Assembly (NCBI GenBank): GCA_910584745.1
Contig: CAJUDG010000001.1
Coordinates: 186,001-250,000, forward strand
Source of the DNA: an uncultured Eubacteriales bacterium
GTDB taxonomy: Bacteria > Bacillota > Clostridia > Oscillospirales > Acutalibacteraceae
Reading direction: 5' to 3'
DNA length: 64,000 nucleotides
Position numbers and translations under genes: made by a program. The notes beneath the pieces are model-generated. The model saw only the letters and a program-made list of their open reading frames with translations. It was not told where the DNA came from and made no database searches. Shown here one piece after another: positions 32,029 through 40,900 of this stretch (position 1 is its first letter; every line of letters starts with the position of its first letter).

Positions 32029-32490
32029 TCAGCTCTCCCCCCTTCTCTTGATGACGTACTTCACCGACTGCCTCATGCGGCCGGTGTCAATAAGCGGTTT
32101 GTCTGAGCCTTTCTTCCTGATAGTGGACTCAGCGTTCGGCTCGAAGCTGCCAGACCCGATTTTCTCCTGCACCAGCCGGACGCCGAGGGCACCTACTCTT
32201 CGCAGGATGGTCTCAGCGGTCCCCCCGGATTTCAGGCTCTCCAGCTCCCGGCCGCAGGTGGAGATGATTTTGTCCTCGTTCTCATCCACGCTCATCCGCA
32301 GGAAGGGCCGGGACGGGGCCGTCGATGTACCAAGCTCATTGAACATGGCGATTTGAGCCATGTCCACGCCACGGTCATCGGCGACCTGCCCAGCCTGAAA
32401 GCCGACGAACACCTGCTGCTCCTTCAGCTTCTCAATCTCGGCGAAGAACCGCTGGCCTTCCGGCGTCAGCCGGTCCCATCCGCCGCTCAT
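32029..32490 (-). CDS. Neck/tail completion protein, HK97 gp10 or Mu gpG-like
   Basis: 153 residues: LKEQQVFVGFQAGQVADDRGVDMAQIAMFNELGT, ending in LIDTGRMRQSVKYVI. The pattern of a conserved glycine-rich core and 'LIDTGxxRxS' C-terminus is typical of gp10-like tail completion proteins. Confidence 0.85.
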   Translation of the reverse strand: MSGGWDRLTPEGQRFFAEIEKLKEQQVFVGFQAGQVADDRGVDMAQIAMFNELGTSTAPSRPFLRMSVDENEDKIISTCGRELESLKSGGTAETILRRVGALGVRLVQEKIGSGSFEPNAESTIRKKGSDKPLIDTGRMRQSVKYVIKRRGES

Positions 32491-32867
32491 CTTGCCTCAC
32501 CCGCCGACCTGATAGGAATGACCACCAGCCGCCGCAGGGACAGGTATTCGAGGCCGTAGGGCGTCAGGGCCAGCTCCGCATCGACCAGCAGGTTAGTCCC
32601 CTGATTCACGGTAAAGCTGACGGAGGTTTCACCTTCGGAGTAACTGCCTATCCTCAGCGTGTCGCCTACCGTCCCGTAGGTGCTGTCGCCGTACCCGGCC
32701 ATCTTCAGCCGGTGGGCGGTCAGCAGTGCAAGGGCTTGGTCATAGAGTTTGCCGAACACCTTCTTGCTGATAAGCGGGGCCGTGAGTTCCGACCACGCCA
32801 TGACCTTATCGTCATCGAGGTCTTTGAACTCCGTAGCTACCAGCCGAAAAATCTCAATGACGGTCAT
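32487..32867 (-). CDS. Head-tail connector, DUF4054
   Basis: 126 residues: FRLVATEFKDLDDDKVMAWSE and KVFGKLYDQALALLTAHRLKMAG are characteristic DUF4054 head-completion features. Overlaps the next gene by 4 bp. Confidence 0.85.
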   Translation of the reverse strand: MTVIEIFRLVATEFKDLDDDKVMAWSELTAPLISKKVFGKLYDQALALLTAHRLKMAGYGDSTYGTVGDTLRIGSYSEGETSVSFTVNQGTNLLVDAELALTPYGLEYLSLRRLVVIPIRSAGEAR

Positions 32868-32879
32868 GGGCGTTCCTCC

Positions 32880-33206
32880 TTACTCAGCGGTCTTTTCCTT
32901 GATTTTCTTGACCAGCGTGTCCCTTGTGTCGGCCTCGGTGGTCTCGATACCCAGCTTGCGGCACTCCTCCAGCAGCTCATCCTTGTTCAGCCGCGAGAGG
33001 GGCTTCTTCTCCTCGCCCTGTTCCTGCGTCTGGTCGGTCTTGGTGCCTTTCTGAGCCGGGGGATCGATGATACAGAGATGCCCGGCCTCTTCCAGAGCGT
33101 CCACGGCGGGGTTGTTGTCGAAGCCGGACACCTCGGCAACCTCATCGGGAAGAATGGCAGTCTCGCCAATGTTAATGAGCTTATTGCTGGTATTCTTCAG
33201 TTTCAT
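32880..33206 (-). CDS. Small capsid-associated protein with SAP/HeH-like C-terminus
   Basis: 108 residues: an N-terminal beta portion (KLINIGETAILPDEVAEVSG), an acidic linker, then LNKDELLEECRKLGIETTEADTRD, a helix-extended-helix or SAP-like motif that may bind nucleic acid. Follows the major capsid gene. Confidence 0.7.
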   Translation of the reverse strand: MKLKNTSNKLINIGETAILPDEVAEVSGFDNNPAVDALEEAGHLCIIDPPAQKGTKTDQTQEQGEEKKPLSRLNKDELLEECRKLGIETTEADTRDTLVKKIKEKTAE

Positions 33207-33238
33207 AGAGAGTTCTCCTCCTTGTAAAAATGTTGAAG

Positions 33239-33264
33239 AGAGGCCCAGTCATCCGGGCCTCCCT
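33239..33264 (-). terminator. Hairpin after major capsid gene
   Basis: Minus strand GAGGCCCGG, loop, CTGGGCCTC stem without a clear T-tract, between capsid and the next gene. May reduce readthrough or stabilise the capsid transcript. Confidence 0.45.
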
Positions 33265-33274
33265 TGTTCGTGAG

Positions 33275-34312
33275 TCAGCAGATGCCGACGGCAATAAGCA
33301 GGGACATGGGATAGTAGATGACCGCACCGGCGGTCCGGGCCTCGCAGGGAACGACCATTTCGAGGCCCTGCGTCTGGACGGGGTACTGCATGAAGGGCAG
33401 CGGGTTCTCGATGGTGAGCTTCCGAGCGTCCTTCTTATACATCAGCATGACGCCCTGACCACCGCTCTCCTTGGCGTAGGGATTGGTGTCCACGCTGTCC
33501 GGGTCTAGCTCAGGACAGTCGATGATTTCCTTGATGTCCTTCAGGTTCTTCTGGATATAGGTCAGCAGCGTGGTATCGGTTCCTTCAATGCGCCGGTTCT
33601 GAAGCTCGATGTAGCACTCGGAAGGCATCGCCAGCGTGTCAGCCTTCTCGACCTTCTTGGTGGTACGGGCCATCTGCTTCTGCATGGCGGTGAAGACGCC
33701 CAAAATCTCATCGGCGGTCATGTCGGCAAACTTGGTGCTGCCGCTGGCACCGGCCTTAGGGACGAAAATTGGGATGTCGTTGTCTTTGGACAGAACACCC
33801 CGCAGCCCGGTCTCGGCATCGCCGCACCACGCAATCTTGTTGTTCAGGTAGTCAATCTGATACCGGGCAGACTCAGCTTTCCGGGTGTCCAGAGACTTGC
33901 CAGCCATGCGGGAGGCCCTCATCTCCTGAATGGAGTAGCCGTAGCTGTCGCCGAGGGACTTGATAATGGCGGTGGTGGGCTTGCCCTTCACGTCCGCACG
34001 GGGCAGGTCGGTGGCGTAGTTGCTGATAATCTTCGCCAGACCAACCTTGTCGTAGGAGTAGTAGGTGATGGTCTCAGCGCCGGGGTCCACCTCGCTCGAC
34101 ATGGGGAAGCACTTCATGGCGGTGAACTCAGGGTACTCCACGTCATAGGACTGAGACTTCACATAGTCCAGCTCACGGGCAAAAAAGATGGACGCCTCCT
34201 CGGCGTCGTCGAAGTTCATCTTGGGGGTGCCGACCAAAGACGCCGGGATATTGGAGGCCAGCAGCGCCTCATAGTCGTTCTGGTCGTATCTCATGGATTT
34301 CTGGTTGCTCAT
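33275..34312 (-). CDS. Major capsid protein (DUF2184)
   Basis: 345 residues with the DUF2184 pattern: FDDAEEASIFFARELDYVKSQ, YDKVGLAKIISNYATDLPRAD and YGYSIQEMRASRMAGKSLD. HK97-fold shell protein. Flanked by decoration and connector genes in the standard order. Confidence 0.92.
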   Translation of the reverse strand: MSNQKSMRYDQNDYEALLASNIPASLVGTPKMNFDDAEEASIFFARELDYVKSQSYDVEYPEFTAMKCFPMSSEVDPGAETITYYSYDKVGLAKIISNYATDLPRADVKGKPTTAIIKSLGDSYGYSIQEMRASRMAGKSLDTRKAESARYQIDYLNNKIAWCGDAETGLRGVLSKDNDIPIFVPKAGASGSTKFADMTADEILGVFTAMQKQMARTTKKVEKADTLAMPSECYIELQNRRIEGTDTTLLTYIQKNLKDIKEIIDCPELDPDSVDTNPYAKESGGQGVMLMYKKDARKLTIENPLPFMQYPVQTQGLEMVVPCEARTAGAVIYYPMSLLIAVGIC

Positions 34313-34333
34313 TGTAATTGTCCTCCTCTCTTA

Positions 34334-34864
34334 TTAGCCGTTTTCACCAGAGCCGCCGGGAGTGACCGTGCCGGTGGTGGTAGCGGGAGCGTCGATGCCG
34401 TACAGCTCAACGGGGGCCACCCCGTTGCTGGCAGAGCCGATGAACCGGCCGGGAATGGTCAGGCCGCCCGTGGTGGAGAAGCAGCCCACATCATCCCCGC
34501 TGGTCAGTAGGTGGACCTCATCGCCGTACTTGGGAGCCTCATCAGCAGCGAGGCGGACCCACACACGCCCACGGCGCATGATGCTGACGTTCTGGTTGTT
34601 CAGGATGAACAGTTTGCCGGACAAATCCTGCTGCCGGTCGTAGCCGTTCAGCACCACGCCCTCGAACTGAGCGGCGGTGCTGTCAGCCGCAGGCATCTTG
34701 ATGTTGCTACCGGGCAGGGTGCCGGGGACGACACCCACGCCGAAACGGAGAACGCCGTCGGCCTCCTCGTTGAAACGGGAGTCAACGGCGTAATGGAACA
34801 TATCGTAGATGCCACCGGCAACGCCCCTCGGCGTCTGGTTGCCATAGCTGGTCTGTACACTCAT
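34334..34864 (-). CDS. Capsid cement/decoration protein, Gp24-like
   Basis: 176 residues: SRFNEEADGVLRFGVGVVPG, QFEGVVLNGYDRQQDLSGK and RRGRVWVRLAADEAPKYGDEVHL. These beta-rich repeats match structural cement proteins encoded just before DUF2184 capsid genes. Ends in a Thr/Gly-rich tail. Confidence 0.82.
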   Translation of the reverse strand: MSVQTSYGNQTPRGVAGGIYDMFHYAVDSRFNEEADGVLRFGVGVVPGTLPGSNIKMPAADSTAAQFEGVVLNGYDRQQDLSGKLFILNNQNVSIMRRGRVWVRLAADEAPKYGDEVHLLTSGDDVGCFSTTGGLTIPGRFIGSASNGVAPVELYGIDAPATTTGTVTPGGSGENG

Positions 34865-34865
34865 C

Positions 34866-36248
34866 TTACTTCTCCTCCTTCTTCTGCTGGCGGTTAATCA
34901 TGCGCTGACGTGCATCAACGGCAGAACCGACGGATTTGGTGGGCTTGGGGGCGGAATCCTTACGGGTCATCTGCCCCCGCTGGTAGTTGGTGTCCTTCCG
35001 GGCGTTCATCTCGGCTACGGCCATGTCGAAGGCGGCGGAGACGTAGGCGGCGCTCTTGCCGTCCAGACGCAGGGTGGGCTTCAGCTTCTTCAGCACGGCC
35101 TTCTTTGCGCCCTTGACGCTCATGGACTCCAGACCGTCCATGTTCAGGCGGTCGCCCACACGGACGACACGCAGCAGCTCACGGAAGTCGGTGGAATCCG
35201 CCCGGTCCTTCTTGTCGGTCTTGGCAGGGTCTTCGCCCTCGCCGTCCTTCTTGCAGCCGTCGCTGTCGGCGTTTTCCTCGTCGCTATCGGCGTTCTCGTC
35301 CCCGTCTTCCTTCTCCTCGCTGTCGAGGACAGGGGACGCAGACTTCAGCACGTCGATGACGCCCAACAGGGTGTCGATGTCCTCGTCCTGCTGGGCGATG
35401 CAGCCCATCGCCTCATCCAGATTTGCGGGGTCGCCGTTGCTGTCTCGGCGGTCCCGGCGGTCCTTGACCATCTGCACTGCATCCTGCTTCTCCTCGGCGG
35501 CGGGAGCGGCAGGCTCCTCAGCGGCCGGGGGGAAGCTGTCCGCCTCGGCAGCGGGGGGAGCTTCTGCCCCAGTGTCCCCGGCGCCCATGCGCTCCGCTCT
35601 GCGCTGCTTGAAGGCTTCGATGGCGGCGTCGATGGCGGCAGCGTCCAGACCGTCGCCGTCTTTTCTGGTGATGTTCTTTGCCATGTCTAACTTTCCTCCT
35701 TTGAGATTGTCGTGGCTCTGGCTGTCGATATTCAGCCGAGCCTGCTCACCAGCCCTCGCCTTTTCGACAAGGGCAAGATGATTGATTTCGATGTCCCGCT
35801 GGATGGCGTCGTAGGGCTGGCCTTCCCACACGCCGGGGGTTTCCTCCAGACGCAGGTTGTAGCCCAGCGACAGCTCTCTCAGCCCGATGCCTCTCACGGT
35901 GTCCATATCGTGAATGATGATTTCGGCTCGCACATCGTTCCCGTCCTGATAGCCTTCAGACAGGACCGTCCCGACGTGTTCCTCCTGCACATTCTCGGTA
36001 TCGACGTACCCGGCCTCATGGGTGATGATGACCGGCTTGCCCTTGTAGGAGGCAAGGCTTTTCGCAGCGAAGACCTCTTCCGGGAGCCTCAGCTCCCGTC
36101 GTTCTGAGCCGTCCGGGTTGTGGTACACGAAGATACCGACCGACGTGACGATGGGGTGGTCTACCAAATAGCCCTCATCCGTGAAGTAAGTCATGTCAAG
36201 CGGTATGCTGTCCAGACGGCGGACCCTTCCGGGCCTCGGTTCGTTCAT
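34866..36248 (-). CDS. DUF2213 prohead protease with scaffold region
   Basis: 460 residues. The first 160 residues are the DUF2213 protease domain (HPIVTSVGIFVYHNPDGS, RLPEEVFAAKSLASYKGKPVI, THEAG). The rest is an acidic, Ala/Glu/Asp-rich scaffold (AAEEPAAPAAEEKQ, DSEEKEDGDENADSDEE), ending basic. Such fused protease-scaffolds guide capsid assembly and are then cleaved. Confidence 0.88.
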   Translation of the reverse strand: MNEPRPGRVRRLDSIPLDMTYFTDEGYLVDHPIVTSVGIFVYHNPDGSERRELRLPEEVFAAKSLASYKGKPVIITHEAGYVDTENVQEEHVGTVLSEGYQDGNDVRAEIIIHDMDTVRGIGLRELSLGYNLRLEETPGVWEGQPYDAIQRDIEINHLALVEKARAGEQARLNIDSQSHDNLKGGKLDMAKNITRKDGDGLDAAAIDAAIEAFKQRRAERMGAGDTGAEAPPAAEADSFPPAAEEPAAPAAEEKQDAVQMVKDRRDRRDSNGDPANLDEAMGCIAQQDEDIDTLLGVIDVLKSASPVLDSEEKEDGDENADSDEENADSDGCKKDGEGEDPAKTDKKDRADSTDFRELLRVVRVGDRLNMDGLESMSVKGAKKAVLKKLKPTLRLDGKSAAYVSAAFDMAVAEMNARKDTNYQRGQMTRKDSAPKPTKSVGSAVDARQRMINRQQKKEEK

Positions 36249-36299
36249 GCGCTGTCCTCTCCTTTCTGGATGCTAAAATTTCTTCACGGTCCTCACCCC

Positions 36300-37202
36300 C
36301 TATGCTGCGATTGGCAGGTCGATGGTGTCAAAGTCGAAGACTGCAAGGGCCACACAGCGGCACTCATAGTCCTCACCGGGATGACACCGGCGGCCTGTCT
36401 TCTCATCAACAACCGGCGGGTCGTCCCATCGGAACCGTTTGCCGTTCAGCTTCTTATGGCTTTCACGGACACGGCTGTCGCCAGAGGTGGACCAGATGTA
36501 CTCCTCCACCCCTGCGTCCCGCTGCTGCTGTTGGGCTATGTTGCTGTTCAGCTTGGCTATCTGGTCACGAGCCAAAAGCTGGGCGTGGCGGCGGTCCACG
36601 CTGTACGCTCTCTGAATCTTCTTGACAATGGACGTTGTGGTCTCGCCGTTGCGGTAGCCTTCCATGACTATCTCCCGCATCCGGCTGAGGCTTTCCTGCG
36701 GGATGGTCTTTATCAGTCCCACATTGTCCTCCACCCACTTCTTCATCAGCTCTCGGAACAGCTCGCCGGAGTAGTAGTCATCCAGCAGGTCGATTCCGAG
36801 GGTAGCCTTGACCGCCCTCTTCCACTCTTTGATGCTGAGTTTCCGTGTCAGGTGAGCCATGGCTTGCACCTTGTCATAGAGGCCGAACTTGGCCGTCTTG
36901 CGTTCCAGCTCCACCGCCATCGTGTTGAAGACCACGGCGAGCTTGCCGGTCAGGTCGGAGATGTCGTCGTGGCGGCGGTTGCTCTCCCGCTCCATTCTGG
37001 CGGCGTCTCTGATTTCTGGCAGGTGGTCTTTGAGGGTTTCGTTTAGAAGCCTCATATAGCCGTTTGTGACCCGCTGGAACTCACGTTCTGCCTGCAAAGG
37101 GTATTGGATGTTGGTCTTGCACAGAAGGCGCTTATGGCTCCCGAAACGGGCTTTGAGGACTTCCTGCACCACCTGCTTGTGTGCGATGTCGTTCACGGCC
37201 AT
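36300..37202 (-). CDS. Minor head protein, Mu gpF/SPP1 gp7-like
   Basis: 300 residues. Conserved gpF C-terminal motif RAYSVDRRHAQLLARDQIAKLNS and ending GRRCHPGEDYECRCVALAVF (a zinc-like CxC). ATG at 37202 behind GGGAGGAGGTG. Binds the portal inside the capsid and may be ejected with DNA. Confidence 0.88.
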   Translation of the reverse strand: MAVNDIAHKQVVQEVLKARFGSHKRLLCKTNIQYPLQAEREFQRVTNGYMRLLNETLKDHLPEIRDAARMERESNRRHDDISDLTGKLAVVFNTMAVELERKTAKFGLYDKVQAMAHLTRKLSIKEWKRAVKATLGIDLLDDYYSGELFRELMKKWVEDNVGLIKTIPQESLSRMREIVMEGYRNGETTTSIVKKIQRAYSVDRRHAQLLARDQIAKLNSNIAQQQQRDAGVEEYIWSTSGDSRVRESHKKLNGKRFRWDDPPVVDEKTGRRCHPGEDYECRCVALAVFDFDTIDLPIAA

Positions 37203-37227
37203 CACCTCCTCCCGGCGTGAACGCATG

Positions 37228-37256
37228 AAAAAAGGCGGCGGTTTGCACCGTCGCCC
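37228..37256 (-). terminator. Hairpin/terminator T2 upstream of minor head gene
   Basis: Minus strand GGGCGACGG, short loop, CCGCCGCC then T6. Almost the same hairpin occurs at 37382-37408. Lies only 26 bp upstream of the gpF start. Confidence 0.75.
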
Positions 37257-37345
37257 ATTTGCGGTATTTATATCACCCTCTGAGAGCCGCTTGGCGGTAT
37301 CAGGATTCGCTCTTGGCTTTCTTCGAGGGTAAGTTGTTGTGGATT

Positions 37346-37373
37346 CTCAGACGCCCCTTGTAGGGGCTGTGAG
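37346..37373. repeat. Third hairpin between YjcQ and minor head genes
   Basis: Imperfect inverted repeat CTCA-N3-GCCCC-N4-GGGGC-N1-TGTGAG. Together with T1 and T2 it fills a 215-bp gene-free gap. Confidence 0.5.
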
Positions 37374-37381
37374 AGGCAAAG

Positions 37382-37408
37382 AAAAAGGACGGCGGATAAC
37401 CGTCGCCC
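37382..37408 (-). terminator. Terminator T1 after YjcQ-like gene
   Basis: Minus strand GGGCGACGG, ttat loop, CCGCCGTCC then T5. Ten bases after the YjcQ-like stop. Confidence 0.75.
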
Positions 37409-37417
37409 TTTGCTCTC

Positions 37418-37732
37418 TTATGGAATGAAGTCAGTTATGCCTTTTGCGATGTCGGCCGCCTTCTTCATCAGCGAGTTCTCCTGCAAATACTCCAGACCCT
37501 TCAAGGTGATTCTGGGGGTTGACACGGACAGCACGACATCTCCATCGAGCGTCCGCTTTATGCTCATGCCGTCGATGTAGCCCTCGATGGTGAGCATCTC
37601 CATGATGGCCGCCCACCGCTGCTCTGAGAGCTTCAGCGTTGTGGCTGAGATTCGGTCCATATCCACCTCATCATAGTCCATCGCCTTCTCCAGATAGCGC
37701 AGGATGCGGTAGATGATACTGAAGTTGTCCAT
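37418..37732 (-). CDS. YjcQ-like winged-helix protein
   Basis: 104 residues: SIIYRILRYLEKAMDYDEVD, LKLSEQRWAAIMEMLTIEGYIDG and STPRITLKGLEYLQENSLM match the YjcQ family of small winged-helix proteins common in Firmicutes prophages. Possibly DNA-binding. Encoded within the head operon. Confidence 0.85.
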   Translation of the reverse strand: MDNFSIIYRILRYLEKAMDYDEVDMDRISATTLKLSEQRWAAIMEMLTIEGYIDGMSIKRTLDGDVVLSVSTPRITLKGLEYLQENSLMKKAADIAKGITDFIP

Positions 37733-37736
37733 CGGC

Positions 37737-37970
37737 TCAATCCTCCATGACGGTAATGCTCTCTATCTCGTCAGCGTAAACAAGGGCGCTTGCTCCGTCA
37801 TCCCTTGTAACGCAGATAGAAGCACCGCCGCCAAACTCATCATCTTCGTTGTCAAACTCAGACTCAAAGACATCAACCGTTCCAGTCCATGATTCGCCGT
37901 CTTTTTCGACGCACTGGACTCGAAGGCCCTCGCTTTCGGACATGACATTGATGATTTCTTCCATGCTCAT
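37737..37970 (-). CDS. Hypothetical acidic protein (77 aa)
   Basis: Acidic small protein (MSMEEIINVMSESEG, a SH3/Sm-like beta pattern GESWTGTVDVFESEFD). Overlaps the portal fusion by 4 bp. Because the portal gene carries toxin-like domains, this small neighbour could be an immunity factor; this is speculation from position. Confidence 0.55.
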   Translation of the reverse strand: MSMEEIINVMSESEGLRVQCVEKDGESWTGTVDVFESEFDNEDDEFGGGASICVTRDDGASALVYADEIESITVMED

Positions 37971-40900
37971 TTCTTCTTACCTCCACTACTGGCAGGGACA
38001 GCGTGAAAACCGTCTTTTGAATGATGAATCGTCAGCCTTGTGGTCTGCGATGTAACTCCAGACGCAGAAACATATTCACCAACAGGCTTTCCGCAGTCGA
38101 TGGTCTCCTTAATCTGGCCCGTTTTCCTGTTCACATACACGGTGCCGGTCCCAGAGCGTTTTGTTACTACCCTCTGTATCTCTGCATCCGAAATGGAAAC
38201 GGTGCTGACCTTCTTCCCACTGGCAACAGCCTCTTCATACTTTTTCGAGCCTTTTCTGTGCTTGCTTTGGGCTGAAGATTTCAAAGACATTTTGACCCTG
38301 CCTACTTTCACCGCAGCATCAATATCGTCTTTTCCGCCTTCTACAAAACCCTTTCTGCCGCTTCCTGCGTTACCGCCGGAGCCGCCAGAAGCAAACTGAC
38401 CGTTCTTGTCACGAGGGTGCTTGGACTCATCAAAGTCCTTCCTATCATTCAATCTATCACGTTGGCTTTCTGTTGTCAAGCGGTAATTTTCATCTGGGAA
38501 CAGTTCGGTCAGCAGGGCTTCGATGGACAGGCGGAACGGTTCAAATAGACGCTCAGGCTTATCGAACATCAACTTCTTGGCCTTCTCCATGCTGAGGAAT
38601 CCAGGTCGGACCATCTCCACGCCGTTGCAGGCTATGTGACCATCAAACTCCGTGCAGAGGAAGACCTGAGATACTCCGTACTTCTCCGGCATCCCGGCCA
38701 GCGTGGTCACGGGTATCAGCTCTGTCGGCGTGATGTCGAACTCTTCCTGAGCTTCCCGGACCGCCGCCTGCTCCGGCGTCTCCCCGGTCTCGATGTGACC
38801 GCCGGGGCCGCAGATGGTTCCTTCCTCGGCTCTGGTGCCGCAAAGGATTTTGCCGTCCACGACTACCAGCACACCAACACAAGTAGGCTTCCTTTCATCA
38901 CGGGAGTCCTCAGCGTTGTTCCGGTTCACACCTTCGGAGACCGCAACCCAGCCGATGACCTCACCGTCTCGAATTGCGTACATCAGGCCGTCCGTGTACA
39001 TCTGGAAGGTTATCTTGCCATCTGCGTTTATACTGCTGATACCATCCTTCTTGCTTCTGCCATCCAGCATGATTACCTTTGTCCTGTTCAGGATTACCGT
39101 ATATGAGCCAGACTGGCCGTGCCCCTCTGAATTTATAGCATCATAGCCTTTCAACGCAGCATATGCACCAATGTCCATGCTTCGGAGGTTCTCATTCGAT
39201 TCGTCGCGTTTCATGGCCGCTATGTCTTTATATTTCACTACCTTTGCACTTTTGTCAATAGTCATAGTTTCAGTGAAATACGGTTGGTCCTTTTTCTTTG
39301 GAACCTCTCTAAGAACATCGTTTATTTTGTCGCGGGTATCTTCGGGTATCTGCTCCATCAACGGTCTTGACTTCTCGTGATTTCGCTCAAAATACGCTTC
39401 AGCCCACTTTCTTGCACTTTCGTCATTTATACCTGCGGCTGACAAAGCTTTGTCGGCATCTGACATCCACTCGCTTTCGGGCTTCGGTTCTCCGAGGTCT
39501 CTATAAGCTTCTTGGTAATGCTTCATCTCGGCTTTTATGCCATCGCTGATTTTGCCAGAGTAGTCAGCAGCACAATACATTCCTTGGCCGTATTGTGCAC
39601 CGCCATCAGTACACTCCACATACCAATCGCCATTGTAGAGTTCTTCACGGTATGCGTCCAGAACTTCCTGCGAAGATGCTGAGTATGTTCTTTGCGCTAC
39701 GAAAGAGCTTTCTTTTACTGCCTTATCGAACTCTTCCTGAGAAGATACTACTTTTGGCTTCCCATCAAATCCTTGTGCATGGATGACTGACTTTATATCT
39801 TGTCCTCCTTTATACGAGGCAGATATATCAGCTCCATTTTCAGCCTTATGCCCTGCACCAGATTTTGAGGATGTTTTTTCGCTCCCGCCACTTGCAGAAC
39901 CTCCAATCTTTCCGGGCCTTCCTTCATGTCCAAAGTTACCCGAACCGGGTCCCCCGTCTTTTTTCAGTTGCTGTACTTCAGGGGGAGTATCCGGCTGTAT
40001 CTGGGCCTGTGCTGCCTGCCCCGCACTCTGTTCCCCGCCTCCCGGCGTCTTCATCTCTTCGGCGCTCTTCTGAGCTGCCTCCAGTTCGTTCATGACATCG
40101 GGCTTGTCGCTACCCAGCAGGACTTTCATCAAGTCCTCATCCTCGTCCTCGGTGGCGACATCTTCCACGTTGTACTCTCCATCGGAGGCGAGGGCTGCCC
40201 TGACCTCAGACGGGTCAAGAGCCTGCATCTCCACATAGACCTGCGTGGCCTGCGCCTTCGCCAGCGCCGTCTGAGCCTTTGCTAGATTCACGGTGGCCTG
40301 TTCAGAGTCGCTCATACTCCACAGAGGGTTGAACTTCAGCTTGTAATCCGGCTCCTCTGCGATTTCCCCGGAGGCGATGCCTGCCCGGAAAATCACGTCC
40401 AGCAGATTCCGCAGGTTTCGCTTCAGCATGAGCTTCTGGATGCGCTCAACGAAGCTGTACCAGTTTTCCATGTCGCTCTCGCCGGTGGAGTTTTCCCCGG
40501 CGGGGGACCGGCCGAACAGGATGGTCTGCGGGATATTCGTCAGGGCCGACAGCATATTGCAGGTCGAGTCGATGACATCCTTCACCCCGCTGAACTGAGC
40601 CACCTTGAAGTCGTAATTCTCTCCCTCACTGTCAATGGCGATACTGTTCAGCAGGCCACGGGCCATGTCGATGACCTGCAACCGCTTCAGGACGGCGTTC
40701 TCGCCGTCGTCCGTGGTCAGGAGAGCTGCAAGGCCCTTCATGGAGTAGATGGCCTGCACCGACCGTTCCAGCATCTTCGTGGCGTCCGTGTGGGACGTGA
40801 TAGTCTCCCGCAGCGCCCGGCGGATGCGGACGTACTCCGGCATACCCCAGAACAGGTAGGTTGAATCCGTGGTCTGCTCAGGAAGGACGCCGTTGCGGAA

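Noticed and set aside
37967..39970. Separate genes for the ART, Nudix and toxin-like parts of the portal fusion
   Set aside because: The frame is continuous, and no convincing ribosome site with an ATG was found at the domain borders.
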